Source: Rhizobiaceae bacterium
Lineage (GTDB): Bacteria; Pseudomonadota; Alphaproteobacteria; Rhizobiales; Rhizobiaceae
DNA: 64,000 nucleotides
Assembly: GCA_016742175.1 (NCBI GenBank)
Contig: JACVCH010000003.1
Span: forward strand, 186,001 to 250,000
Direction of reading: 5' to 3'
In this document: piece after piece, positions 1 to 8,542 of the stretch
Layout: every line of letters starts with the position of its first letter
Numbering within the stretch: the stretch's first letter is position 1
Notes under the pieces: generated by a model
The model's input: the letters and a program-made list of their open reading frames with translations, nothing else
What the model was told of the DNA's origin: nothing
Databases searched by the model: none
Made by a program: the position numbers and the translations under genes

Positions 1-426
1 GACCACCGCCTTCAGGCCCTCGACGCCGTCGCCGCGCAGGAGCGCGAGCGACAGGGCGGCAAGGCTCGCATAGGCGAGACCCGCCGCGTTCCAGCGCGTC
101 GAGCCGAGCATCGGCGCGGCGAAGAAGGCGAGAAGGACGAGCGCCGCGACCATCACGAAGCTGAGCGCGCCGCCCGGCGCCGTCAGGACGATGATGCCGG
201 CCGTCGTCATCAGGAGGGCCGACACCTGCCGCTCGGACGCCGTGGTCTTCGCCTTGGTCATCTTCAGCCATTCGTAGAACACGGCGGCGCCGATGCCTGC
301 GCACAGCATGCGGAACGAAAATCCGCCGACAAAGGTCACGATCAGTGTCACCGCGATCATGACGACGGCCGAAAGAATGCGCAGCCGCAATTCCTTGGTG
401 AGGAACGTCTGGCCCGCTTCGCTCAA
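1..426 (-). CDS. cdsA: Phosphatidate cytidylyltransferase, 3' end outside window
   Basis: The first 142 codons are present and the gene runs off the left edge. CdsA makes CDP-diacylglycerol from phosphatidic acid and CTP in the inner membrane, the branch point of phospholipid synthesis. The start is a TTG (424-426) overlapping the TGA of uppS, which gives translational coupling. After a short cytoplasmic N-terminus ([19 protein letters not shown]) come several hydrophobic segments ([41 protein letters not shown]), as expected for the multi-spanning family. The CdsA signature lies in the missing C-terminal part, so the identity rests on N-terminal character and on the conserved order frr-uppS-cdsA. 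Confidence 0.82.
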   Translation of the reverse strand, partial: MSEAGQTFLTKELRLRILSAVVMIAVTLIVTFVGGFSFRMLCAGIGAAVFYEWLKMTKAKTTASERQVSALLMTTAGIIVLTAPGGALSFVMVAALVLLAFFAAPMLGSTRWNAAGLAYASLAALSLALLRGDGVEGLKAVV

Positions 427-1142
427 GACGACGCCTCGCGCGCCTCGACGGCGCCGAAACGGCGTTCGCGGTTGGCGAAGGAGGCGAGCGCCCGATCGAG
501 CTCCGCCCGGTCGAAATCCGGCCAGAAACAGGGCAGGAACACGAACTCCGAATAGGCGGCTTGCCAGAGGAGGAAGTTCGACAGGCGCTGCTCTCCGCTG
601 GTGCGGATGATGAGGTCGGGATCGGGAATGTCGGCCGTGTCGAGCGCACCGCCCAGCATCTCGGGCGTGATCGATTGCGGATCGAGATGCCCGCCCGCCG
701 CCAGTTGCGCGAGGTGTCGCGCCGCCCGCACGATCTCGTCGCGCGATCCGTAGTTGAAGGCGATGACGAGGTTCATCGCCTTGTTGTCGTGCGTCAGGGC
801 CTCGGCGTCGGTGATGAGCTGGCGGATGTCCGGCTCGAGCGTGTCGCGCCCGCCGATCATGCGCACGCGCACGCCGTTGCGGTGAAGGTCCGCGAGGTCG
901 CGGCGGATGAAGAGCTTCAGGAGCCCCATCAGGTCGCTGATCTCGGCCGCCGGCCGCGACCAGTTTTCCGAGGAAAACGCATAGAGCGTCAGCCATTTGA
1001 CGCCCCGCTCGCCGACATTGCGGACCGTCTTGCGCAGCGCCTCGACGCCGGCGCGATGCCCGGCCGCGCGCGGCAGGCCGCGCGCCTGCGCCCAGCGGCC
1101 ATTGCCGTCCATGATGATCGCGATATGCGCGGGAGTGGTCAC
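423..1142 (-). CDS. uppS: Isoprenyl transferase (undecaprenyl diphosphate synthase)
   Basis: A cis-prenyltransferase of 239 aa that condenses isopentenyl diphosphate units to make the C55 lipid carrier for peptidoglycan and polysaccharide synthesis. The catalytic P-loop motif [10 protein letters not shown] with Asp12 is at the N-terminus, FSSENWSRP follows near residue 65, and the C-terminal signature [19 protein letters not shown] is intact. I chose the GTG at 1140-1142 because it is preceded by GGAGAG at good spacing and gives the normal family length; the open frame extends far upstream but overlaps frr out of frame. It sits 35 nt after frr and overlaps the cdsA start. Confidence 0.96.
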   Translation of the reverse strand: MTTPAHIAIIMDGNGRWAQARGLPRAAGHRAGVEALRKTVRNVGERGVKWLTLYAFSSENWSRPAAEISDLMGLLKLFIRRDLADLHRNGVRVRMIGGRDTLEPDIRQLITDAEALTHDNKAMNLVIAFNYGSRDEIVRAARHLAQLAAGGHLDPQSITPEMLGGALDTADIPDPDLIIRTSGEQRLSNFLLWQAAYSEFVFLPCFWPDFDRAELDRALASFANRERRFGAVEAREASS

Positions 1143-1177
1143 CGGCTCTCCAGTTCCCGAGGCTCGGGGCGCAGGTC

Positions 1178-1738
1178 CTAGACCTGCATGATCTCGGCTT
1201 CCTTGTCGGCCAGAAGGCCGTCGATCTGCTTGATCGTCTCGTCGGTCAGCTTCTGCACGCGCTCGGACTGGACCTTGGAATCGTCCTGGCTGATCGCGCC
1301 GTCCTTCTCCGCCTTCTTGGCGCTTTCCATGCCGTCCCGGCGCACATGGCGCGCGGCCACCTTGGCCTGCTCGGTATACTGGTGGGCGATCTTGACGAGG
1401 TCGCGGCGGCGCTCCTCGTTGAGTTCGGGCAGCGGAATGCGAAGATTGCTGCCGTCGACGATCGGGTTGAGCCCCAGATTGGATTCGCGGATGGCGCGGT
1501 CGACAGCGCCGACGAGCTGCTTGTCCCAGACGGAGACGGCCAGCATGCGCGATTCCGGCACGGTGACGGTCGCGACCTGGTTGATCGGCATCGGCGAGCC
1601 ATAGGCCTGGACGAGGACCGGATCGAGCAGGTTGCTCGACGCACGGCCGGTCCGCAGCGATGCCAGATCGTGCTTGAATGCCGAGATCGCGCCTTCCATC
1701 CTGCGCTGCAGATCCTTGAAGTCTACGCCTTCGCTCAT
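1178..1738 (-). CDS. frr: Ribosome recycling factor
   Basis: RRF, 186 aa, splits post-termination ribosomes together with EF-G. The sequence is full length and typical: N-terminal [16 protein letters not shown], the [20 protein letters not shown] segment at about residues 28-48, and the [31 protein letters not shown] helix region. Two ATG codons are adjacent at the start; the second (1738) has better spacing from the GGAG Shine-Dalgarno, the first would add one Met. It lies between pyrH and uppS in the conserved leftward operon. Confidence 0.97.
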   Translation of the reverse strand: MSEGVDFKDLQRRMEGAISAFKHDLASLRTGRASSNLLDPVLVQAYGSPMPINQVATVTVPESRMLAVSVWDKQLVGAVDRAIRESNLGLNPIVDGSNLRIPLPELNEERRRDLVKIAHQYTEQAKVAARHVRRDGMESAKKAEKDGAISQDDSKVQSERVQKLTDETIKQIDGLLADKEAEIMQV

Positions 1739-1830
1739 CATCGTCTCCTCTGCCGGCAGCGCCGGTCCGTCTTTTGTCTGGCCGGTGCCGGCCTTGCCTG
1801 GCCGGCCTTGTGTGGAAAGTCCGCTGCCGT

Positions 1831-2553
1831 TCAGGCGTCGGCGACGACCGTGCAGCGCCCTTCCCCGCGCAGAATGGCGCCGAGACCGCCCTGCTCATGA
1901 ATCGAGTAGACGATTATCGGAATGTGGTTCTCGCGCGCAAGCGCAATCGCCGCCGTGTCCATGATCGCCAGGCCTTTGACCAGCACTTCCTCATGCGTGA
2001 TCGTCTCGAACCGCGTCGCGGTCGGGTCCTTCTTGGGATCGGCCGAATAGACGCCGTCGACCTGCGTGCCCTTCAGGAGCGCGTTCGCGCCGATCTCGGC
2101 GGCGCGCAGCGCGGCCGCGGAATCGGTGGTGAAGAACGGATTGCCGGTGCCGCCGGCGAAGATCACCACCTTGCCCTGGTCCATATAGGCCGTCGCCTGG
2201 CGCTGGGAAAAGCTTTCGCACAGCTCCGGCATGGCGATCGCCGAGAGCACGACGGCGTCCACGCCGAGCTTGATCAGCGAGGTGCGCAGCGCCAGCGAAT
2301 TGATGACGGTGGCGAGCATGCCCATGTGGTCGCCGGTCACCCGGTCGCCGCCCTTGGAAGCCACCGCCACGCCGCGGAAGATGTTGCCGCCGCCGATGAC
2401 GACCGCGACCTCGACGCCCATCGACCGCGCTTCGGCGATGTCGGCCGCGATCTGGTCGGCGACGGAGACGTCGATGCCGAAGCCCTGCGATCCCATCAGG
2501 GCCTCGCCCGATGCCTTGAGAAGGATGCGCTTGTATCGCGGGGCCTGGCTCAT
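1831..2553 (-). CDS. pyrH: UMP kinase
   Basis: Hexameric bacterial UMP kinase of the amino-acid-kinase fold, 240 aa, phosphorylating UMP to UDP with ATP. The N-terminal KASGEALMG nucleotide-binding motif, GGGNIFRG loop (about residue 53) and [20 protein letters not shown] segment (about 135-155) are all present. The gene follows tsf after a strong hairpin and precedes frr by about 90 nt. That frr-pyrH gap (1739-1830) contains GGCCGGC repeats but no evident promoter. Confidence 0.97.
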   Translation of the reverse strand: MSQAPRYKRILLKASGEALMGSQGFGIDVSVADQIAADIAEARSMGVEVAVVIGGGNIFRGVAVASKGGDRVTGDHMGMLATVINSLALRTSLIKLGVDAVVLSAIAMPELCESFSQRQATAYMDQGKVVIFAGGTGNPFFTTDSAAALRAAEIGANALLKGTQVDGVYSADPKKDPTATRFETITHEEVLVKGLAIMDTAAIALARENHIPIIVYSIHEQGGLGAILRGEGRCTVVADA

Positions 2554-2601
2554 GAAACTCTCTTCTTGCAGTGAATGGGAAACCGGGTGTCAGATACATG
2601 A

Positions 2602-2634
2602 AAGGGCACCGCCGTGTCACCCGGCGATGCCCTT
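2602..2634 (-). terminator. Intergenic hairpin between tsf and pyrH
   Basis: Arms 2602-2614 and 2622-2634 form a 13-bp stem (one G-U pair) with a 7-nt loop, read leftward 22 nt after the tsf stop. The downstream tract is only TTTC, so it looks like a partial terminator or attenuator, or an mRNA-stabilising 3' end for tsf, more than a complete stop for the operon. Confidence 0.7.
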
Positions 2635-2656
2635 CGTTTCTGTGCAGGAAGGCGTC

Positions 2657-3580
2657 TTACTTCTTGGCGACCGCGGCAACCTCGGCTGCAAAGTCGCTTT
2701 CTTCCTTCTCGATGCCCTCGCCGAGCGCGAAGCGCACGAAGCCGGTCAGCTTCGCCGGCGCGCCGATGTCCTTCTCGGCATCGGCGAGCGCCTTCTCGAC
2801 GGTCACGTCGGGGTTCATGACGAAGGCCTGCTTCAGGAGCACGACTTCCTCGTAGAACTTGCGCATGCGGCCTTCGACCATCTTCTCGATGATGTTCTCC
2901 GGCTTGCCCGACTGGCGGGCCTGCTCGGAGAAGACGGCCTTTTCACGCTCGACGGCGGTCGCGTCGACTTCCTCGGCGGTCAGCGCGAGCGGGTTGGTCG
3001 CAGCGACATGCATCGCGACCTGGCGCGCGAAGGCGCGGGCGGCATCGGCATTGCCGGTCGTCTCGATGGCGACCAGCACGCCCAGCTTGCCGAGATTGTC
3101 GGCAACGGCGTTGTGGACATAGGTCGCGACAGCGCCGCTCGAGACCGAGAGCTTGGCCGAACGGCGCAGGCTCATGTTCTCGCCGATCGTGCCGATCGCG
3201 TCCTTGATCGTGTCGGTCACGGACTTCTCCGAACCCGGATAGGTCGCGGCGCCCACCGCATCGGTCGAGCCGTCGGTGGTCAGCGCCACGTCGGCGATGT
3301 TGCGCACGATGTCCTGGAACGCGTCGTTGCGGGCCACGAAGTCGGTCTCGGAATTGACCTCGACGACGACCGCGCTGGTCGCGTCGGCGGCAACGCCGAT
3401 CAGGCCTTCGGCGGCCGTGCGGCCGGCCTTCTTGTCGGCCTTGGCGATGCCCTTGGCGCGCAGCCAGTCGACCGCCGCGTCGATGTCGCCATTGGTTTCG
3501 GCCAGGGCCGCCTTGCAGTCCATCATGCCCGCGCCCGTCATGTCGCGGAGCTGTTTGACCTGTGCAGCAGAAATGCTCAT
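2657..3580 (-). CDS. tsf: Translation elongation factor Ts
   Basis: EF-Ts, 307 aa, the guanine nucleotide exchange factor for EF-Tu. The N-terminal UBA-like domain carries [22 protein letters not shown], followed by the core motif [10 protein letters not shown] at about residues 77-86 that contacts EF-Tu. The length is normal for alphaproteobacteria. It is preceded by an AGAGG ribosome-binding site and lies about 95 nt downstream of rpsB with a conserved-looking hairpin in between. Confidence 0.97.
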   Translation of the reverse strand: MSISAAQVKQLRDMTGAGMMDCKAALAETNGDIDAAVDWLRAKGIAKADKKAGRTAAEGLIGVAADATSAVVVEVNSETDFVARNDAFQDIVRNIADVALTTDGSTDAVGAATYPGSEKSVTDTIKDAIGTIGENMSLRRSAKLSVSSGAVATYVHNAVADNLGKLGVLVAIETTGNADAARAFARQVAMHVAATNPLALTAEEVDATAVEREKAVFSEQARQSGKPENIIEKMVEGRMRKFYEEVVLLKQAFVMNPDVTVEKALADAEKDIGAPAKLTGFVRFALGEGIEKEESDFAAEVAAVAKK

Positions 3581-3618
3581 CGTCGCCTCTTCAATTTCGT
3601 CAGTTCATGAAATGGCGC

Positions 3619-3647
3619 GGCGCACCGTGGAGATTTCCAGGTGCGCC
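3619..3647 (-). other. Hairpin in the rpsB-tsf intergenic region
   Basis: The perfect inverted repeat GGCGCACC (3619-3626) / GGTGCGCC (3640-3647), with an inner TGGA/TCCA pairing, forms a compact hairpin between rpsB and tsf. There is no T tract on the minus strand, so it is not a classical terminator. A role in setting the relative output of the two genes, or in mRNA processing, is an inference. Confidence 0.55.
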
Positions 3648-3675
3648 CCTCGCCTCGTCCGATCAGGTGGACGGC

Positions 3676-4458
3676 TTAGCTGGCCTTGCCTTCTTCGGCA
3701 GGCGTCTCGTCGAGGGCCGGCTCGACCGGGGCTTCGGCCGAAGCGCCGACGTCCACGCCCATCGCGCCCTGCTGGCGCGCAATGCCGTCGATGGCGGCCT
3801 TGGCGATCAGGTCGCAATAGAACGAGATCGCGCGCGCGGCGTCGTCATTGCCCGGGATCGGGTAGTCGACCTTGTCCGGATCGCAGTTCGAATCGATGAT
3901 CGCGACGACCGGGATGCCGAGACGGCGCGCTTCCTGGATGGCGATCGCTTCCTTGTTGGTGTCGATCACGAACATCAGGTCCGGCGTCGAGCCCATGTCC
4001 TTGATGCCGCCGAGTGCGCGGTTCAGCTTCTCGCGCTCGCGGTCGAGCGTCAGGCGCTCCTTCTTGGTGAAGCCCTGGGCTTCGCCGGCGAGCAGCTCGT
4101 CGAGCTTGCGCAGGCGCTGGATCGAGTTCGAGATCGTCTTCCAGTTGGTGAGCATGCCGCCCAGCCAGCGCGAATTGACGTAATACTGCGCGGAGCGCTC
4201 GGCTGCGTCGGCGACGATTTCCGAAGCCTGGCGCTTGGTGCCGACGAACAGCACGCGCCCGCCGCGGGCGACCGTGTCCGAAACGATCTTCAGCGCCTGG
4301 TTGAGCAGCGGAACCGTCTGCGACAGGTCGATGATGTGGATGTTGTTGCGGGCGCCGAAGATATAGGGCGCCATCTTCGGGTTCCAGCGGTGGGTCTGGT
4401 GGCCGAAGTGAACACCAGCTTCAAGAAGCTGGCGCATGCTGAAATCAGGCGTAGCCAT
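3676..4458 (-). CDS. rpsB: 30S ribosomal protein S2
   Basis: S2, 260 aa, starting [19 protein letters not shown], the standard alphaproteobacterial N-terminus, with [20 protein letters not shown] and [14 protein letters not shown] as family signatures. The tail is acidic and Ala/Glu rich ([16 protein letters not shown]). The ATG at 4456-4458 follows AAAAGGAAATGACG. The frame stays open further upstream, but only through the leader and promoter. First gene of the operon with tsf, pyrH, frr, uppS and cdsA. Confidence 0.98.
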   Translation of the reverse strand: MATPDFSMRQLLEAGVHFGHQTHRWNPKMAPYIFGARNNIHIIDLSQTVPLLNQALKIVSDTVARGGRVLFVGTKRQASEIVADAAERSAQYYVNSRWLGGMLTNWKTISNSIQRLRKLDELLAGEAQGFTKKERLTLDREREKLNRALGGIKDMGSTPDLMFVIDTNKEAIAIQEARRLGIPVVAIIDSNCDPDKVDYPIPGNDDAARAISFYCDLIAKAAIDGIARQQGAMGVDVGASAEAPVEPALDETPAEEGKAS

Positions 4459-4495
4459 CGTCATTTCCTTTTCCGGTTGGCCTCCACGGATGTCA

Positions 4496-4540
4496 GGCGG
4501 TAAAACCGCCACCGGAGGTCGAGGCCGGATTTCTCCCGGC
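4496..4540 (-). promoter_or_regulatory. rpsB 5' leader with two tandem hairpins
   Basis: Reading leftward, the leader first contains GCCGG/CCGGC (4524-4540, 7-nt loop) and then the perfect 6-bp GGCGGT/ACCGCC hairpin with a 3-nt loop (4496-4510), about 38 nt before the start codon. In other bacteria S2 autoregulates rpsB-tsf through leader structure; that these hairpins do so here is inferred from position only. Confidence 0.5.
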
Positions 4541-4574
4541 GCCAAACCCATCACCCGTGTGTGGAATGGCCGCG

Positions 4575-4603
4575 CATATAGCGGCATTAGTGTTGCGATG
4601 CAA
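4575..4603 (-). promoter_or_regulatory. Predicted sigma-70 promoter of the rpsB operon
   Basis: On the minus strand TTGCAT (4598-4603) and TATATG (4575-4580) are separated by exactly 17 bp. It starts 7 bp beyond the eipB stop, so the ribosomal operon is independent of eipB. The transcript would begin near 4568 and carry a leader of about 110 nt. Confidence 0.65.
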
Positions 4604-4609
4604 CCCGAC

Positions 4610-5425
4610 TCATTCGCAGTCGGCCGATGCCTCGAACAGTTCCAGATCGACGAGCCGCCCGCTGAGCGCGAAGTCGCCATAGTCCATGGTCAGGTCGCGC
4701 GTCACGCCGTTCTCGTAGAGCTTCATGGAGATGCGGTAGGTCGGCGTCTCCTCGCCGGAAACGTCGGTCAGGTCGAAATAGGCGATGTCGACCGGCCAGA
4801 ACTCGTCCTCGGCGATCGGCTCGACCGCATCCGCCTCCGCGTCGCCCTCCTCCAGCCCGGTCTTCTTGCCGAGGATGACGGTGGTCGTCATCAGCTTGTC
4901 GCCGTCCTCCGAGCCGTCATAGATCGTGGTCTCGTAGAAATTCTCGCCCGCATTCGCCTTTTCGAGCACTTCGAGCAAATGGTGAGTCGGGAATTGCGAC
5001 TTCTCCAGCACGTACTCCTTCGGCTCGGGCATCTCGATCGCGACATCCGTTTCCGTCTGCGTAAGTTCGGCCGAGCCGCGCGTTTCCTTGTCGAGATTCT
5101 GGTCGACGAAGGAGCGCGTGACGAAGGAGAACTCCGAGCCGTCGCCGGCCTCGAAGGTCGTCGTCTGCTGGTCGGTCAGCCGCGTCGTCTCGTTCGCCTC
5201 GATCTGCGTGACGAAGCGGAACGTCACCGTATAGCCCTCACAGGCAGAGCCGTTGAATTCGTAGACCATCCGGCCCGAAAGCCCGGTGATCCCCGAACTG
5301 TCCGTTGCATCGTCGAGCCCGAGATCATACACCGCACGATGCGGGAGGAGCGGCGCGGCCGACGCCTGGCCTTGCAGGAACGGCACGGCGACAGTCGCCA
5401 GGAGCGCAAGGCGTGGCAGGGACAT
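4610..5425 (-). CDS. eipB: Periplasmic cell-envelope integrity protein EipB (DUF1849)
   Basis: A 271-aa exported protein with a clear signal peptide ([23 protein letters not shown], cleavage after ASA) and the DUF1849 layout: [13 protein letters not shown] at the mature N-terminus, [39 protein letters not shown] and a C-terminal [13 protein letters not shown]. Only two cysteines remain after export (one in SACEGY, one in the last residues SADCE), matching the single conserved disulfide known for Brucella EipB, a periplasmic beta-spiral protein needed for envelope integrity. It is transcribed away from the RidA gene and ends just before the rpsB promoter. Confidence 0.88.
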   Translation of the reverse strand: MSLPRLALLATVAVPFLQGQASAAPLLPHRAVYDLGLDDATDSSGITGLSGRMVYEFNGSACEGYTVTFRFVTQIEANETTRLTDQQTTTFEAGDGSEFSFVTRSFVDQNLDKETRGSAELTQTETDVAIEMPEPKEYVLEKSQFPTHHLLEVLEKANAGENFYETTIYDGSEDGDKLMTTTVILGKKTGLEEGDAEADAVEPIAEDEFWPVDIAYFDLTDVSGEETPTYRISMKLYENGVTRDLTMDYGDFALSGRLVDLELFEASADCE

Positions 5426-5533
5426 TCGGTTCTCCCGATTGGGTGCTGGGTCGTTCGGCCGGCACCTGAATGCGTTTTCGTGGCAGAAGCGAGGCGATTC
5501 AGCCGCCGCTTCGTTCTCGACAAGGATCACAGG

Positions 5534-6004
5534 ATGACCGACACAATCAATAGCCGCCTGGAGAAGCTTGGCATCGCCCGGCCCGCTCCCGCCGCCCCCG
5601 CCGCCAACTATCTGCCCTTCATGGTCAGCGGCGATCTGCTCTTCACGTCCGGCCAGCTTCCGTTCGAAAACGGCAAGCTCGCGGCCACCGGCCGCCTCGG
5701 CCGCGAGGTCGAGATCGACGCCGGCAAGGTCGCCGCGCGTCATTGCGCCATCAACGTCCTGGCGCAGGCGAAAGCCGCCCTCGGCGACCTCGAGCGCATC
5801 GCCCGCCTCGTGAAGATCACCGTCTTCGTCTCCTCCGATCCCGACTTCACCGAGCATCACCTGGTCGCCAACGGCGCGTCGGACCTCTTCGCAGAAGTCC
5901 TCGGCGAAGCCGGCCGCCATGCCCGCGCCGCCGTCGGCGTCGCCCGCCTGCCGCTCGATGCGGCGGTCGAGGTCGAGGCGATCTTCGAGATCGCGAAGGG
6001 CTGA
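5534..6004 (+). CDS. RidA family (YjgF/YER057c/UK114) protein
   Basis: A 156-aa member of the RidA superfamily. The sequence shows YLPFMVSGDLLFTSGQLPFENGKLAATGRLG in the N-terminal half and ARAAVGVARLPLDAAVEVEAIFEIA at the end, typical of the longer RidA subgroup (about 155 aa) and not canonical RidA of 130 aa. The Arg of the RidA deaminase pocket aligns with HARAAVGV. Founders deaminate reactive enamine/imine intermediates of PLP enzymes; for this subgroup the substrate is unknown. The ATG at 5534 is preceded by AGG and is followed 6 nt after the stop by the GDPD gene, so the two are probably cotranscribed. Confidence 0.87.
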   Translation: MTDTINSRLEKLGIARPAPAAPAANYLPFMVSGDLLFTSGQLPFENGKLAATGRLGREVEIDAGKVAARHCAINVLAQAKAALGDLERIARLVKITVFVSSDPDFTEHHLVANGASDLFAEVLGEAGRHARAAVGVARLPLDAAVEVEAIFEIAKG

Positions 6005-6010
6005 CGCTGA

Positions 6011-6739
6011 ATGTCCGACATGTCCTGGCTCACCGCGCGCCCCATCGCCCATCGCGGCTTCCACGACCTGAACAAGGCGCGCTGGGAAAACACGCTCTCC
6101 GCCTTCCAGGCCGCCATTGACCGAAACTACGCGATCGAGTGCGACGTCCATCTGTCGTCCGACGGCATCCCCGTCGTCTTCCACGACCATGATTTGAAGC
6201 GTCTGACCGGCACAGACGGCCATGTCCTCGACCGCACGGCGCGCCAGATGGCCGACCTTCGCATCGGCGGCACGGACGATCACGCGCCGACCCTCAAGGA
6301 ACTCCTCGACCTCACCGCCGGCCGCGTGCCGCTGGTCATCGAGCTCAAGGGCACCGAAGGCCGTGACGACGGCCTCGCCGCCGCCGTCCTCGCCCTCGTC
6401 AAGGCCTATGACGGCAAGGCTGCGGTCATGTCCTTCGATCACTGGCTCATCCGCCAGCTCGTCGCCGATGCCGGCGACGTCCCGGTCGGCCTCACCGCCC
6501 ACGGCAACAAGCCCGAAGAGCTCGAAGCACACTTCTCGATGCTCGCCCATCCGATCGACTTCGTGTCCTACGGCGTCCACGACCTGCCGAGCCCCTTCGT
6601 CGCCTTCGTGCGCGAAAAGCTCGGCCTGCCGGTCATCACCTGGACGGTGCGCGACAAGCAGTCCGAGGCTCTGACGGCCACCCATGCCGACCAGATGACC
6701 TTCGAAGGCTTCGACCCGGACGGACGCGGGCCGATCTGA
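6011..6739 (+). CDS. Glycerophosphodiester phosphodiesterase family protein
   Basis: A 242-aa GDPD TIM-barrel enzyme without a signal peptide. Catalytic motifs are intact: PIAHRGFHDLN near residue 12 (His and Arg), AIECDVHLSSDGIPVVFHDHDLKRLTG at about 40-65 (Glu/Asp metal ligands and second His), and VPLVIELKG at about 115. It would hydrolyse deacylated phospholipids to glycerol-3-phosphate and an alcohol in the cytoplasm. It resembles UgpQ-type enzymes, but no ugp transport genes are nearby, so I leave the symbol empty. A second ATG lies three codons inside. Confidence 0.9.
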   Translation: MSDMSWLTARPIAHRGFHDLNKARWENTLSAFQAAIDRNYAIECDVHLSSDGIPVVFHDHDLKRLTGTDGHVLDRTARQMADLRIGGTDDHAPTLKELLDLTAGRVPLVIELKGTEGRDDGLAAAVLALVKAYDGKAAVMSFDHWLIRQLVADAGDVPVGLTAHGNKPEELEAHFSMLAHPIDFVSYGVHDLPSPFVAFVREKLGLPVITWTVRDKQSEALTATHADQMTFEGFDPDGRGPI

Positions 6740-6810
6740 CCACGCGGCCTTGCAACCTTCATCCCGGCTCGTATCTAGAGAGTGAATGAGCGGGTCGGGA
6801 TGTCTGGTCG

Positions 6811-7989
6811 ATGAGTGAGCATGAAGCCGGGTTCGTCATCCGCGTCTTGGACGGGATGGCGGGCATCGCAGCGGCCGACTGGGCGAAGCTGGCCGGCGCC
6901 GCGCGGGGCGGTCCCGAGCCCTACAATCCCTTCCTGTCGCACGCCTTCCTTTCCGCGCTCGAGGAGTCGGGCTGCGTCGGCGCCCGCGCCGGCTGGCTGC
7001 CGCACCATCTCGCGCTCGAAACTTCGGCCGGCGAACTCATCGGGGCGGTCCCCTGCTACCTCAAGTCGCACAGCCAGGGCGAATATGTCTTCGACCATGG
7101 CTGGGCGGATGCCTTCGAGCGCGCCGGCGGACGGTATTATCCCAAGCTCCAGGTCTCGATCCCCTTCACCCCCGCCACGGGCCCGCGCCTGCTGACCGAT
7201 GCCGCGCTCGATCCCGAACCGATCCGGCTCGCGCTCGGCGAAGGCCTGAAGACGCTCGGCGACCGGCTCGGCACCTCCTCGGTCCACGTCACCTTCGCCC
7301 GGGAAGACGAGGCCGCCGCGCTGGAAAGCCTCGGCTATCTCCACCGCACCGACACGCAGTTCCACTTCGTCAACGAAGGCTACGCCAGCTATGACGATTT
7401 CCTCGACACCCTCGCCTCGCGCAAGCGCAAGGCGTTGCGCAAGGAACGGCGAGAGGCGCTCGGCGACGGCATCGAGATCGACTGGCTGACCGGGAGGGAT
7501 CTAACCGAAGGCGTCTGGGACGACTTCTTCCGCTTCTACATGGATACCGGCAGCCGCAAATGGGGCCGGCCCTATCTGAATCGCAAATTCTTCTCGCTGA
7601 TCGGCGAACGCATGGCCGACGACATCCTGCTCGTCATGGCAAGGCGCGACGGCCGCTATATCGCCGGCGCGATCAACTTCATCGGCGACGAGCGCCTCTT
7701 CGGCCGCAACTGGGGCTGCATCGAGCACCACCCCTATCTCCATTTCGAGGTCTGCTACCACCAGGCCATCGACTTCGCCATCGCACGCAAGCTGGCCGTC
7801 GTCGAGGCCGGCGCGCAAGGCGAGCACAAGCTCGCCCGCGGCTACCTCCCCGTCACCACCCACTCCGCCCACTGGATCGCCCATCCAGGGCTGAGGAATG
7901 CCGTCGGCGATTATCTGGAGCGCGAGCGGGAAGACGTCGCGGAAGTCGGCGAGTATTTGAGCGAGCGCGCGCCGTTCCGCAAAGGGTGA
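6811..7989 (+). CDS. FemAB-like GNAT-fold protein (PF04339, DUF482)
   Basis: A 392-aa protein of the peptidogalycan biosysnthesis/DUF482 family, which shares the GNAT fold of Fem transferases. Visible signatures are NPFLSHAFLSALEESGCVG at about residues 35-53, LPHHLALE, GEYVFDHGWADAFERAGGRYYPKLQVSIPFTPATG at about 90-125, and the C-terminal FGRNWGCIEHHPYLHFEVCYHQAIDFAIARKL with VEAGAQGEHKLARGYLP. The biochemical role is not established for this family; transfer of an aminoacyl group is inferred from the fold. It lies in the same direction as the upstream GDPD gene after a 71-nt gap. Confidence 0.82.
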   Translation: MSEHEAGFVIRVLDGMAGIAAADWAKLAGAARGGPEPYNPFLSHAFLSALEESGCVGARAGWLPHHLALETSAGELIGAVPCYLKSHSQGEYVFDHGWADAFERAGGRYYPKLQVSIPFTPATGPRLLTDAALDPEPIRLALGEGLKTLGDRLGTSSVHVTFAREDEAAALESLGYLHRTDTQFHFVNEGYASYDDFLDTLASRKRKALRKERREALGDGIEIDWLTGRDLTEGVWDDFFRFYMDTGSRKWGRPYLNRKFFSLIGERMADDILLVMARRDGRYIAGAINFIGDERLFGRNWGCIEHHPYLHFEVCYHQAIDFAIARKLAVVEAGAQGEHKLARGYLPVTTHSAHWIAHPGLRNAVGDYLEREREDVAEVGEYLSERAPFRKG

Positions 7990-8092
7990 ACGGTGAATGG
8001 AAGGGATTCCATCCCCCCTTGCCGTCAACGCCGCCATCGCTGACGGTTGCAATCCCCTCGCTCCATTCACTATTCACCATTCACCATTCACC
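7985..8092. repeat. Nested palindromic element with heptamer repeats
   Basis: Three nested inverted repeats fill the gap between the FemAB-like and HIT genes: outer 17-nt arms 7985-8001 and 8062-8078 (15/17 matches), middle GGGATT 8003-8008 with AATCCC 8051-8056, and inner CCGTCA 8022-8027 with TGACGG 8041-8046. The right arm continues as a tandem array of the heptamer ATTCACC (8065-8092, about four units, the first imperfect). No coding potential. The element starts inside the last codons of the upstream gene. Confidence 0.8.
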
Positions 8093-8107
8093 AATCCGGA
8101 GCCTTCC

Positions 8108-8539
8108 ATGACAGCCGCCTACGACGACACCAACATCTTCGCCAAAATCCTCCGCGGCGAACTGCCTGCCCAGAAGCTCTACGAAGACGACGCGACCTTT
8201 GCCTTCATGGACATCATGCCGCGCGGCAACGGGCATTGCCTGGTCATCCCGAAGGCGCCGTCGCGCAACATCCTCGACGTCGCACCCGACAGCCTGTCTG
8301 CGGTCATGGCGACGGTGCAGAAGCTCTCCCGGGCGGTGGTCGAGGCGTTCGATGCCGACGGCGTCACGGTGCAGCAGTTCAACGAACCGGCTGGCGGACA
8401 GGTCGTCTTCCATCTCCACGTTCACGTCATTCCGCGCTTCGACGGCGTGTCGCTGAAGCCCCATTCGGGCGAGATGGAAAAGCCGGACGTGCTCGCCGCC
8501 AATGCCGACCGGATCAGGGCTGCGCTGAACGGCGCCTGA
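8108..8539 (+). CDS. HIT family hydrolase
   Basis: A 143-aa histidine-triad protein of the Hint/HinT branch. The catalytic triad sequence HLHVHVIPRF is at about residues 99-108, and the nucleotide-binding region NIFAKILRGELPAQKLYEDD is at the N-terminus. HinT-type enzymes hydrolyse aminoacyl- or phosphoramidate-linked AMP. The ATG at 8108 begins MTAAYDDTNIFAKI, the usual start. It ends 3 nt from the convergent PAP2 gene. Transcription may come through the upstream palindromic element. Confidence 0.93.
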   Translation: MTAAYDDTNIFAKILRGELPAQKLYEDDATFAFMDIMPRGNGHCLVIPKAPSRNILDVAPDSLSAVMATVQKLSRAVVEAFDADGVTVQQFNEPAGGQVVFHLHVHVIPRFDGVSLKPHSGEMEKPDVLAANADRIRAALNGA

Positions 8540-8542
8540 TTC

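Noticed and set aside
6811-7989. FemAB-like gene as part of a peptidoglycan or secondary-metabolite cluster
   Set aside because: Neighbours are GDPD, RidA and HIT housekeeping genes without biosynthetic partners.
8065-8092. ATTCACC repeats as a CRISPR-like array
   Set aside because: Units are 7 nt without spacers and form one arm of a palindrome; no cas genes are present.
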